A stretch of DNA of 64,000 nt. Origin: Herbiconiux aconitum (lineage in GTDB: Bacteria > Actinomycetota > Actinomycetes > Actinomycetales > Microbacteriaceae). This document shows positions 53,433-62,736 of this stretch, piece by piece. The position numbers and the translations under genes are program-made. The stretch's first letter is position 1. Each line of letters begins with the position of its first letter. The stretch spans positions 1,798,001-1,862,000 of the forward strand of contig NZ_JANLCM010000001.1 in NCBI RefSeq assembly GCF_024979235.1, written 5' to 3'. The notes under the pieces were generated by a model. That model was not told the DNA's origin. It saw only the letters and a program-made list of their open reading frames with translations, and did not search any database.

Positions 53433-54776
53433 TTAACCGATTCGTTCTTTGCGACCGAGGATGCCCTGTGGCCTCACCAGCAGCACGACGATGAGCACCA
53501 CGAGTGCCGCCGCGTACTTCAGGTCGGCCGGGATGAAGAGCGTGGAGAGCTCGACGAACAAGCCCACCACGAGAGAACCGACGAGCGCGCCGTAGGCCGA
53601 GCCGAGACCGCCGAGGGTGACCGCGGCGAACATCAGGAGCAGCACCTGGAAGCCCATGTCCCACGACACCTGGCGGTAGAGCGCCAGCATCACGCCGGCC
53701 AGAGCGGCCAAGGCCCCTGCGAGCACCCAGACGATGCGGATGATGCGGTCGACGTCGATTCCGGATGCGGCCGCGAGCGACGGGTTGTCGGACACCGCCC
53801 GGGTCGCCTTGCCGATGCGGGTGCGGGTGAGGAACAGGCCCACCAGCACCAGGACGACGACCGAGATGATCATGCTGAGGATGGAGCCGGTGGTGATGCG
53901 CACCGGACCGAGCACCACGGCATCCGAGAGCCCGACGCTCATCGTCTTGGTCTCGCCGCCGATGTAGAAGAGGTAGAGGTAGCGCAAGGCGATGGCGAGG
54001 CCGATGCTGACGATCATCGCCTGTACGAGCCTCACCCCCTTCCGTCTCAGGGGCCTCCACAGCAACCAGTCCTGCACGTACCCGAACACGCCGCCCAGAA
54101 CGAGGGCGATCAGCATGGCCACGAAGATGTTGATGCCGAGGAGAACGGCCACGATCCAGGCCACGATGGCGCCGAAGGTCACCATCTCGCCGTGCGCGAA
54201 GTTGTTGAGGCCGGTGGTGCCGAAGATCAGCGTGATTCCGATGGCCGCGAGGGCGATCAAGAGACCGAAGTTGAGGCCCGCGGCGAAGCGCTGCAGGAAC
54301 TGCTCGAAGAAGCCCGTGGTCTGCCGGGTGTCGGCTCCCAGGGGGAACGAGCGGGTGATCGTGTTGGTCTGCCACTCGCCCGACGAGACCTCCGCCGAGC
54401 TCCGATCGGGATCGCGCAACGTCACGCCCTCGGGCAACGAGTCGGCGTCGAGGGTGACCGTGTAGTCGCCCTTGCCCGGCACGACGACCGACCAGCGGCC
54501 CGTCGCATCCGTGGTCGCCGTCTCGGTGAAGCCGTCGCCTTCCACCGTGACCTCCACGCCCTCGACCAGGGTGTCGCCATCCCGCAGGATGCCGCCGATC
54601 GAGTATGTGTTGGTGAAATCACCGGGCGCCGTGGGCGTCGGCGTGGGCGCCGGTGTCTCGGTGGCGTTCGCGGAGAACGATGCCGAGCCGAGCACGATGC
54701 CGAGGCACAGCGCGAGCGCTGCGACGATCATCGTGGTCAATCGGACACCGCGTCCGAGACGGATACCTGCGATCAA
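53433..54776 (-). CDS. livH: LivH-type permease with N-terminal extracytoplasmic beta-sandwich domain
   Basis: A 447-residue fusion. A signal-like segment (about 14-37) is followed by a Pro/Thr linker and a domain of about 70 residues (SIGGILRDGDTLVEGVEVTV, TTDATGRWSVVVPGKGDYTV) with the strands of a carboxypeptidase-regulatory or cohesin-like fold, expected outside the membrane. The permease part from about 160 has the LivH signatures NFGLLIALAAIGITLIFGTT, LNNFAHGEMVTFGA and SDNPSLAAASGIDVDRII. E. coli LivH is only about 308 residues. The TTG at 54776 is preceded by GGAGG nine bases upstream. First gene of livHMGF. Confidence 0.88.
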   Translation of the reverse strand: MIAGIRLGRGVRLTTMIVAALALCLGIVLGSASFSANATETPAPTPTPTAPGDFTNTYSIGGILRDGDTLVEGVEVTVEGDGFTETATTDATGRWSVVVPGKGDYTVTLDADSLPEGVTLRDPDRSSAEVSSGEWQTNTITRSFPLGADTRQTTGFFEQFLQRFAAGLNFGLLIALAAIGITLIFGTTGLNNFAHGEMVTFGAIVAWIVAVLLGINIFVAMLIALVLGGVFGYVQDWLLWRPLRRKGVRLVQAMIVSIGLAIALRYLYLFYIGGETKTMSVGLSDAVVLGPVRITTGSILSMIISVVVLVLVGLFLTRTRIGKATRAVSDNPSLAAASGIDVDRIIRIVWVLAGALAALAGVMLALYRQVSWDMGFQVLLLMFAAVTLGGLGSAYGALVGSLVVGLFVELSTLFIPADLKYAAALVVLIVVLLVRPQGILGRKERIG

Positions 54777-54845
54777 AAGACAGCACCTCCTGGAAGGAGA
54801 CCGCCGGGTGCAGCGGCGATCTCCGTGTCTATGGTCGTAGCGACA

Positions 54846-54875
54846 TTGCTAGACCATACATTCGAATTGTGTCCA
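54846..54875 (-). promoter_or_regulatory. Possible promoter of the livHMGF cluster
   Basis: On the minus strand TGGACA (54875-54870) and TAGCAA (54851-54846) are 18 bases apart. The -10 is weak. The leader would be about 60-65 nt. Confidence 0.3.
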
Positions 54876-54946
54876 CGGTGTTTCAACTGGCCATCTAATT
54901 CGACGTTCGTCATTTCTACACGGAATACCGCCCACTTCCTAACGGT

Positions 54947-54952
54947 TACGAT
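54947..54952 (+). promoter_or_regulatory. Candidate -10 box TACGAT for guaB
   Basis: TACGAT lies 31 bases before the guaB ATG, giving a leader of about 25 nt with GAGGGAG. A -35 at the right distance is not evident. Confidence 0.35.
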
Positions 54953-54974
54953 TGCAACAGGTAATCGCGCGTGA

Positions 54975-56486
<1,512 letters not shown>

Positions 56487-56515
56487 GTTTTCGGATCCGC
56501 TCGCCCCGGTCACCC

Positions 56516-56545
56516 TTTCCCGGAGGCAGAACTCCTGGCTAGGGT
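56516..56545 (+). promoter_or_regulatory. Possible promoter for the DUF4097-like gene
   Basis: TTTCCC (56516-56521) and TAGGGT (56540-56545) are 18 bases apart; the predicted start near 56552 leaves a leader of about 48 nt. The match is weak to moderate. Confidence 0.35.
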
Positions 56546-56599
56546 TGGGAAGGAACGACGCCGAACACCGATCGCTTGACGAGTGGAGGCCGAAGATCC

Positions 56600-57478
56600 A
56601 TGAGCGCACCGATACCCGGGCATGACGGTCAGCCGGGGCAGCTGCGTCAGCCCGGTCAGCCGCCCCCCGCGCAATCTCAGCGTGGCGGACTCTCGACGAC
56701 CAGCAAGGTGTTGCTGTTCGTGGGCATCCCGGTCATAGTGCTCATCCTGCTCGCAGGTGCCGCCACGACGTTGATCTTCCTGCTGCCCGGCCTCGGCGCA
56801 GCACCGGTCAACGAGACCGCCGACGGTGATGGCGCGGCGAACATCCTGGTCGACACGAACAACGCCGAGCTGCGGTTCAGCGCGAGCGAAGACGACCAGG
56901 TGCACGCCGCGATGGAGGGGCGATACAGCGGCACCAAGCCGGCGATGCGGCTCGAGAGTTCGGGTGACGCCACGACGCTCCGCGGCGGATGCCCGGAAGG
57001 CTGGCTGATCTTCAGCCGCTGCTCCGTCGTGATCACGATCTCGGTGCCGGCCGAAAGCAACCTCACGGTGACGACGACGAACGGCAAGATCACCGCATCC
57101 GCTCTCGACGGAGACCTCGATTTCACCACGATGAATGGTGCCGTCGACGTGGAATCACCCACGGGCCAGGTCAGGCTTGACACGACGAACGGTGCGGTGC
57201 GCGTGAGCGACGCCGAATCGAGCGATGTGAGCGCAGAGACGACGAACGGGGAGATCCGGCTCGAGTTCTCTGAGGCACCCGACACCGTCACAGCCAAGAC
57301 GACGAACGGTTCCGTCACCGTCCGCGTGCCCGACGATGGTGAGGACTACTTCATCGAAGCTCAGACGACGAACGGCGACATCGACACGGATGGGCTGGTC
57401 AGCGACCGCAGGGCCGATCGCACGATCACCGCGGAGACGGTGAACGGCGGCGTCACCGTCGACTTCAACGAGGGCTGA
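56600..57478 (+). CDS. Membrane-anchored DUF4097-like beta-repeat protein
   Basis: A 292-residue protein: disordered Gln/Pro/Gly N-terminus (1-30), one membrane helix (about 36-66), then an extracytoplasmic beta-solenoid. The solenoid shows repeated strand turns ending in TTNG: VTTTNGKITA, DFTTMNGAVDV, RLDTTNGAVRV, SAETTNGEIRL, TAKTTNGSVTV, EAQTTNGDID and TAETVNGGVTV. This periodic pattern is typical of DUF4097/adhesin-like proteins of Gram-positives, often encoded near envelope stress genes. Two Cys residues (GGCPEGWLIFSRC) may form a disulfide. The ATG at 56600 has GGAGG ten bases upstream; a TTG at 56576 is possible. Function unknown. Confidence 0.82.
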   Translation: MSAPIPGHDGQPGQLRQPGQPPPAQSQRGGLSTTSKVLLFVGIPVIVLILLAGAATTLIFLLPGLGAAPVNETADGDGAANILVDTNNAELRFSASEDDQVHAAMEGRYSGTKPAMRLESSGDATTLRGGCPEGWLIFSRCSVVITISVPAESNLTVTTTNGKITASALDGDLDFTTMNGAVDVESPTGQVRLDTTNGAVRVSDAESSDVSAETTNGEIRLEFSEAPDTVTAKTTNGSVTVRVPDDGEDYFIEAQTTNGDIDTDGLVSDRRADRTITAETVNGGVTVDFNEG

Positions 57479-57679
57479 GCGCGCGGCGGGGCGCTAAGGT
57501 CCGCCGGTCGAACGTGCCGACCCCGGCCGATCGGATGATGCGGGACACGCCCCACGGAACGGCCGGCACCCCCGATGCGATCGCCCACTCCGGTGACGAC
57601 GGTGGAACGGCTGCTGCGTTCGGATGCCAGGGGCGGAATACGTTTCGACCCGTCCCACCGCTTGTCGGAAGGGGCCGGA

Positions 57680-57685
57680 TAGGAT
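57680..57685 (+). promoter_or_regulatory. -10 box TAGGAT of guaB3 (leaderless)
   Basis: TAGGAT ends 6 bases before the GTG at 57691 and 9 before the ATG at 57694. Either start would be leaderless or nearly so. The preceding 212-base gap (57479-57690) shows no gene. Confidence 0.5.
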
Positions 57686-57690
57686 GAGGC

Positions 57691-58812
57691 GTGATGGAAA
57701 TTGAAATCGGCCGTGCCAAGCGCGGGCGCCGCGTCTTCGCCTTCGACGACATCGCGGTGGTGCCATCGCGTCGCACGAGAGACCCGCAAGACGTCTCGGT
57801 GGGCTGGTCGATCGACGCCTACCACTTCGACATCCCGGTGCTCGCCGCACCGATGGACTCGGTGGTGTCGCCGCGCACCGCGATCATGATCGGGCAGCTC
57901 GGCGGACTCGGGGTGCTCGACCTCGAGGGTCTGTGGACGCGCTACGACGACCCCGAGCCCCTGCTCGAGGAGATCCGCACCCTGCCCGAGGCCAAGGCGA
58001 CGCAGCGCATGCAGGAGATCTACGCCGAGCCCATCAAGCCCGAACTCGTGACGGCCCGGCTCGCTGAGATCCGCGCATCCGGAGTCACCGTGGCGGGCGC
58101 GTTGTCGCCGCAGCGCACGCAAGAGCTCTACGAGACCGTCGTCGCCGCCGGCGTCGACCTGTTCGTCATCCGCGGCACGACGGTATCGGCCGAGCACGTC
58201 TCAAAGACCGTCGAACCGCTCAACCTCAAGAAGTTCATCTACGAACTCGACGTGCCGGTGATCGTGGGCGGTGCCGCAACCTACACCGCGGCTTTGCACC
58301 TCATGCGCACCGGTGCGGCCGGCGTGCTGGTGGGGTTCGGCGGGGGAGCCGCCTCCACCACCCGCGCCACCCTGGGCATCCACGCCCCCATGGCCACCGC
58401 GGTGGCCGATGTGGCCGGAGCCCGCCGCGACTACATGGACGAGTCGGGTGGCCGCTACGTGCACGTGATCGCCGACGGAGGTCTCGGCACCTCGGGCGAC
58501 GTCGTGAAGGCCATCGCAATGGGGGCGGATGCCGTCATGCTCGGCACCGCGCTCGCTCGCGCCGACGACGCGCCCGGCGGCGGCTGGCACTGGGGCCCCG
58601 AGGCCCACCACTCGCAGCTGCCTCGCGGCAACCGCGTGCGTGTGGGCCAGGTGGCGCCGCTCGAACAGATCCTGTACGGCCCCTCTCCGGTGGCCGACGG
58701 AACCGCCAACCTCATCGGTGCACTGCGCCGATCGATGGCGACGACGGGATACTCCGACCTCAAGGAGTTCCAGCGGATCGAAGTGGTTGTAGCCCCCTAC
58801 CGGGTTGATTAG
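57691..58812 (+). CDS. guaB3: GuaB3 family IMP dehydrogenase-related protein
   Basis: A 373-residue TIM-barrel protein related to IMP dehydrogenase but without CBS domains. Shared segments are VFAFDDIAVVPSRRTRDPQD, PVLAAPMDSVVSPRTA, VIADGGLGTSGDVVKAIAMG and GADAVMLGTALARAD. In the loop where GuaB has its catalytic Cys (GSICTT), this protein has VGFGGGAASTTRATLG with no Cys, as in mycobacterial GuaB3. Catalysis by the standard thioimidate route is therefore doubtful; a different purine-related role is likely. The gene accompanies guaB in actinobacteria, as here. GTG 57691 or ATG 57694 may be used. Confidence 0.92.
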   Translation: MMEIEIGRAKRGRRVFAFDDIAVVPSRRTRDPQDVSVGWSIDAYHFDIPVLAAPMDSVVSPRTAIMIGQLGGLGVLDLEGLWTRYDDPEPLLEEIRTLPEAKATQRMQEIYAEPIKPELVTARLAEIRASGVTVAGALSPQRTQELYETVVAAGVDLFVIRGTTVSAEHVSKTVEPLNLKKFIYELDVPVIVGGAATYTAALHLMRTGAAGVLVGFGGGAASTTRATLGIHAPMATAVADVAGARRDYMDESGGRYVHVIADGGLGTSGDVVKAIAMGADAVMLGTALARADDAPGGGWHWGPEAHHSQLPRGNRVRVGQVAPLEQILYGPSPVADGTANLIGALRRSMATTGYSDLKEFQRIEVVVAPYRVD

Positions 58813-58817
58813 CGTGT

Positions 58818-58836
58818 GAACTGACGGAGTCAGTTC
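58818..58836. promoter_or_regulatory. Palindrome between guaB3 and glpD
   Basis: GAACTGAC (58818-58825), GGA, GTCAGTTC (58829-58836): perfect 8-bp arms. It may be an operator for glpD or a short terminator-like hairpin after guaB3; no T-run follows. Confidence 0.5.
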
Positions 58837-58862
58837 CTAGCTCTGCGATGAAGGAGAGTTCC

Positions 58863-60593
58863 ATGGCAACGAAGACCTCGGTTTCGCACTCGACGAAGAT
58901 CGGTCCGGAGGAACGCGCAGCCGCCATCGAGACCCTCAAGACGAAAGAGCTCGACATCCTCGTGGTGGGTGGCGGCATCGTCGGCACCGGCAGTGCCCTG
59001 GATGCCGTGACGCGGGGCCTCCGGGTGGGCATGGTGGAAGCGCGGGACTGGGCATCCGGAACCTCGAGCCGCTCGTCGAAACTCGTGCACGGCGGCATCC
59101 GTTATCTGGAACAGCTCGACTTCCGGCTCGTGCGCGAGGCGCTGATCGAACGGGGCCTCCTGCTGCAGCGGATCGCCCCGCACCTCGTGAAGCCCGTGCG
59201 CTTTCTCTACCCCCTGCAGAAGCGCGTGATCGAGCGGGCTTACGTGGGGGCCGGGATGCTCCTGTACGACATCTTCTCCTACTCCGGTGGCCGCCCTCCC
59301 GGCGTTCCGCATCACCGCCACCTGTCGAAGCGGCAGGTGCAGAAGCTCATGCCGAGCCTCGGAAAAGACGCCTTGATCGGCGGCATCACCTACTACGACG
59401 CCCAGGTCGACGACGCTCGCTACGTGGCGAGCGTCGCCCGCACCGCCGCCTCCTACGGCGCCCACGTGGCCAGCCGGGTGCAGGTGGAGGGCTTCATCAA
59501 GGTGGGTGAGCGGGTCGTGGGTGTGAACGCGCACGATCTCGAGACGGGCGAGAAGTTCGAGATCCGCGCGAAGCAGGTGGTGAACGCCACCGGCGTCTGG
59601 ACCGACGACACCCAGGCCATGGTGGGGGAGCGCGGGCAGTTCAAAGTGCGCGCCTCGAAGGGCATCCACCTCGTGGTGCCGCGGGATCGGTTCCAGGGCA
59701 AATCGGGCCTGCTGCTCCGCACGGAGAAGAGCGTTCTCTTCGTCATTCCGTGGGGCCGCCACTGGCTGGTGGGCACCACCGACACCGACTGGCATCTCGA
59801 CAAGGCGCATCCGGCCGCCACCGCTGCCGACATCGACTACGTGCTGGAGCACGTGAACAAGGTGCTCGCGGTGCCGCTGACGCGCGAAGACGTCGAGGGT
59901 GTGTTCGCGGGATTGCGGCCACTGCTGGCCGGCGAGTCCGACCAGACCTCGAAGCTCTCGCGCGAACACCTCGTGGCGCACTCGGTGCCGGGGCTCGTCG
60001 TGATCGCCGGTGGCAAGTGGACGACGTACCGCGTGATGGCGAAGGATGCGATCGACGCCGCGGTCTCGGCGCTCGACGGCAGGATCTCACCCTCGGTGAC
60101 CCAGGACATCGCGTTGCTCGGCGCGGAGGGCTACCAGGCCGCCTGGAACAAGCGCGCCAAGATTGCTCGCAAGTTCGGCGTTCACACGGTGCGGATCGAA
60201 CATCTGCTGAACCGCTACGGCACGCTGACCGACGAGCTGCTCGATCTCATCCTCGACGACCCGAGCCTGGCCGATCCGCTCCCCGGTGCCGATGACTACA
60301 TCGGAGCCGAGGTTGTGTACGCCGCCTCGCACGAGAGCGCGCTGCACCTCGACGACGTGCTCGCCCGGCGCACCCGCATCTCGATCGAGGCCTGGGACCG
60401 CGGTGTCTCGGCGGCCCCGGTCGCCGCCAAGTTGATGGCCGGCGTGCTCGGCTGGGACGAGGAGACCACCGAGCGCGAGGTCGCCTACTATCTCGAGCGA
60501 GTGCGGGCCGAGCGGGCGAGCCAGGAGCAGCCCGACGACGAGTCGGCGGAGCGCATCCGCCTGCAGGCGCCCGACATCGTCGAGACGAACTGA
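58863..60593 (+). CDS. glpD: Aerobic glycerol-3-phosphate dehydrogenase
   Basis: FAD enzyme oxidising sn-glycerol-3-phosphate to DHAP at the membrane and feeding electrons to quinone. The FAD-binding site is ILVVGGGIVGTGSALDAVTRG. ASGTSSRSSKLVHGGIRYLE is the GlpD signature, with WGRHWLVGTTDTDW and GGKWTTYRVMAKDAID further on, and a C-terminal DAO domain (about 430-560). I chose the ATG at 58863, because the AAGGAGAG upstream overlaps the in-frame ATG at 58848. Length 576. Glycerol kinase and facilitator are not in the window. Confidence 0.94.
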   Translation: MATKTSVSHSTKIGPEERAAAIETLKTKELDILVVGGGIVGTGSALDAVTRGLRVGMVEARDWASGTSSRSSKLVHGGIRYLEQLDFRLVREALIERGLLLQRIAPHLVKPVRFLYPLQKRVIERAYVGAGMLLYDIFSYSGGRPPGVPHHRHLSKRQVQKLMPSLGKDALIGGITYYDAQVDDARYVASVARTAASYGAHVASRVQVEGFIKVGERVVGVNAHDLETGEKFEIRAKQVVNATGVWTDDTQAMVGERGQFKVRASKGIHLVVPRDRFQGKSGLLLRTEKSVLFVIPWGRHWLVGTTDTDWHLDKAHPAATAADIDYVLEHVNKVLAVPLTREDVEGVFAGLRPLLAGESDQTSKLSREHLVAHSVPGLVVIAGGKWTTYRVMAKDAIDAAVSALDGRISPSVTQDIALLGAEGYQAAWNKRAKIARKFGVHTVRIEHLLNRYGTLTDELLDLILDDPSLADPLPGADDYIGAEVVYAASHESALHLDDVLARRTRISIEAWDRGVSAAPVAAKLMAGVLGWDEETTEREVAYYLERVRAERASQEQPDDESAERIRLQAPDIVETN

Positions 60594-60670
60594 GGTTCTG
60601 CACAGGGCGTCTCCCGCGAGCGTTCTCCACAAGCTGAGGCCGCCAGAGCGGGGCCCGTGCGCTGCGGGCC

Positions 60671-60676
60671 TAAAAT
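60671..60676 (+). promoter_or_regulatory. -10 box TAAAAT for the antiporter operon
   Basis: TAAAAT (60671-60676) predicts a start near 60683 and a leader of about 35 nt with TGAGGAG. The -35 region is GC-rich and occupied by a GGCCCG/CGGGCC stem that may end the glpD transcript. Confidence 0.5.
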
Positions 60677-60682
60677 AGGAGT

Positions 60683-60696
60683 ACCGCGATCGCGGT
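60683..60696. promoter_or_regulatory. 14-bp perfect palindrome at the predicted start of the antiporter transcript
   Basis: ACCGCGATCGCGGT reads the same on both strands and begins at the predicted +1. It could be an operator, or a hairpin at the 5' end of the mRNA. Confidence 0.5.
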
Positions 60697-60717
60697 GACT
60701 TCTTGAGGAGACAGCAC

Positions 60718-61248
60718 ATGGTGGACGTTCGGCGAGTGAAGCTTCCCGGAGTGGGGGTGCTGCACACCTTCTACACCTCCGACGGCGGAAAGGTGGGCGT
60801 GATCGCCCACCGGTCCGGGCACAGCGACCTCATCACCTTCGCCGACGACGAAGACGGCCCCGACGTGACGAAGGTGTCGCTGCGGCTCTCCGAAGACGAG
60901 GCGCACACCCTTGCCGAACTCCTGGGTGGCACGCAGATCACCGAGTCGCTCACGGCACTCGACCAGATCCCCGGCCTCAGCATCGACTGGTTCACGGTCG
61001 ACTACGAAGACCACATCGCCGGGCAGCCTCTCGGCAGCCCCGCTGAGCGCGGCATCGCCGGGCTCACCGTCGTCGCCGTGGTGCGCGGTGAGTCCACGAA
61101 CCCGGCTCCGGCACCCGACTTCAAGGTCTTCCCCGGCGACACACTCGTCGTCGCGGGTTCGCCCGAGAAAGTGGCCAAGGCGTTCAACTTCTTCCGAACC
61201 GGTGCGGCGAAGCCGAAGGTCGCGGTCGACGGTCCGCCCGGAAACTAG
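60718..61248 (+). CDS. Cation:proton antiporter regulatory subunit (KhtT-like, RCK_C domain)
   Basis: A 176-residue cytoplasmic protein. The N-terminal part (MVDVRRVKLPGVGVLHTFYT, GKVGVIAHRSGHSDLITFAD) matches KhtT, and the C-terminal RCK_C/TrkA_C domain has GQPLGSPAERGIAGLTVVAV and FPGDTLVVAGSPEKVAKAFN. Such domains bind nucleotides such as c-di-AMP in related systems and gate the antiporter. The ATG at 60718 with TGAGGAG upstream is preferred over a codon 15 bases earlier. The antiporter follows after 12 bases. Confidence 0.88.
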   Translation: MVDVRRVKLPGVGVLHTFYTSDGGKVGVIAHRSGHSDLITFADDEDGPDVTKVSLRLSEDEAHTLAELLGGTQITESLTALDQIPGLSIDWFTVDYEDHIAGQPLGSPAERGIAGLTVVAVVRGESTNPAPAPDFKVFPGDTLVVAGSPEKVAKAFNFFRTGAAKPKVAVDGPPGN

Positions 61249-61260
61249 ACGGCCGGACGC

Positions 61261-62736
61261 ATGCACCTAGGCCCCGACCTCCTCGTCCTCGGCGTCCTCT
61301 TCGTCATCGCCTATGTCCTCGGGCGGCTGGGCAAATCCATCGGGCTCCCCGCCATCCCGATCTACATGGTCGTGGGCCTCTTGGCCAGCCCGTACTTCGG
61401 CTGGTTCCCGATCAACTTCGTGCACGGGGAGTACATCGAGCTGATCGCGGTCTTCGGACTGATCCTCCTGCTGTTCAACCTCGGGCTGGAGTTCGACCAA
61501 GACGAGTTCTTCGGCAACGCCGGCAAGCTCATCATCTCGGGCGGCTCCTACATCGCCATCAACATGGTGGTGGGCTTCGCCTTCGGCTTCCTGGTGGGGT
61601 GGGGCACCCGAGAGGCGCTCGTCATCGCGGGGATCACCGCGACATCCTCCAGCGCCATCGTCACGAAGCTCCTGATCGAGCTCAACCGGCTGGCCAACCG
61701 CGAGACCCCGATGATCCTGGGTGTCACGGTGGTCGAAGACGTGTTCATCGCCATCTACCTGGCCATCGTCTCGGTGGTGCTCTCCGGCGAGACCGAGATC
61801 TGGCCGGTGGTGGGCAAGCTCGTCATCTCGTTCGTGTTCCTCATCGTGATGTTCGCGGTGGCGCGCTGGGGCGGTCGTGTGGTGTCGCGCCTGTTCCGCA
61901 CCAAAGACGACGAGCTGTTCACCATCTTGTTCTTCGGGCTGGCGATCATGTTCGGCGGCCTCGGTGAGATCCTCGGCGTGACGGATGCGATCGGGGCGTT
62001 CCTCATCGGCCTGGTGCTCGGCGCCACCCGCTATCGCAACCGGATCGAGCAGATCGCCATCCCGTTGCGCGACGTGTTCGGCGCTTTCTTCTTCTTGAAC
62101 TTCGGACTCGGGCTCGACCCGACGAAGTTCCCGGAGGTCATCGTGCCGGTGGTGATCGCGGTGGTGATGACGGTGGTGCTCAACATCATCGCGGGCCAGT
62201 TCGTGGCCTGGCTGAACGGCCTCGGGCCGCAGGCCGGCATCAATACGGCGGCCATCCTGCAGAATCGCGGAGAGTTCGCGCTGATTCTCGCGACGCTGGC
62301 GCTCGCCGCCGGCCTCGACTCGCGCATCCAGCCTTTCGCCGGACTCTACGTGCTTATCATGGCGATCATGGGTCCGATCCTCGCCGTCAATTCCGAGAAG
62401 ATCGGTGCGGTGGTGCTCGGCACGAAGAAGAAGCAGGCCGTGGCGAGAGCGCGCTCCGCCGAAGCGGCCGAGGCCATCGCGTTGATGGAAGCCGAGACGC
62501 GCGGCGACCGCCTCGGCGAGGTGGAGCAAGTGCCCGCTGCCTACAGCGGCGGTACGGGCGGTTCCGGCGCACCGGGCGGCGGTGACGCCGCCGTGGTCGA
62601 CGCCGATACCGATCTCGACCTGGGCGACGTCGACGATCTGCCCGAACCCGACCGAGCGCACGCGGAACGCCTGATCGAACAGGCCATGCAGCAGTCCGAC
62701 GAAGAGAAGCCCCGACCGAGAGACAGCGAGTATTGA
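61261..62736 (+). CDS. Cation:proton antiporter, CPA2 family (KhtU-like)
   Basis: A 491-residue membrane protein with about twelve helices, of the CPA2 (KefB/KhtU) family, exchanging K+ (or another monovalent cation) for H+. Typical segments are IPIYMVVGLLASPYFG, GLILLLFNLGLEFDQDEFFG, ITATSSSAIVTKLLIELNRL and AAILQNRGEFALILATLALA. A cytoplasmic tail of about 100 residues after residue 390 is acidic and Gly-rich in part, without a full RCK domain, which the separate KhtT-like subunit supplies. Its stop overlaps the next gene start by four bases (TTGA). Confidence 0.92.
   Translation: MHLGPDLLVLGVLFVIAYVLGRLGKSIGLPAIPIYMVVGLLASPYFGWFPINFVHGEYIELIAVFGLILLLFNLGLEFDQDEFFGNAGKLIISGGSYIAINMVVGFAFGFLVGWGTREALVIAGITATSSSAIVTKLLIELNRLANRETPMILGVTVVEDVFIAIYLAIVSVVLSGETEIWPVVGKLVISFVFLIVMFAVARWGGRVVSRLFRTKDDELFTILFFGLAIMFGGLGEILGVTDAIGAFLIGLVLGATRYRNRIEQIAIPLRDVFGAFFFLNFGLGLDPTKFPEVIVPVVIAVVMTVVLNIIAGQFVAWLNGLGPQAGINTAAILQNRGEFALILATLALAAGLDSRIQPFAGLYVLIMAIMGPILAVNSEKIGAVVLGTKKKQAVARARSAEAAEAIALMEAETRGDRLGEVEQVPAAYSGGTGGSGAPGGGDAAVVDADTDLDLGDVDDLPEPDRAHAERLIEQAMQQSDEEKPRPRDSEY

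Noticed and set aside
54940..54970. Second GlnR-like box (GGTTAC...GGTAAT) before guaB
   Set aside because: Half-site spacing is 11 rather than 6 bases and the arms do not match well.
52485..54974. Plus-strand open frame of 829 codons
   Set aside because: Antisense shadow of livM and livH; composition His/Glu/Arg/Asp-rich without recognisable domains.
60594..60717. c-di-AMP riboswitch upstream of the KhtT-like gene
   Set aside because: The gap is too short and lacks the conserved elements; only a stem and a palindrome are seen.
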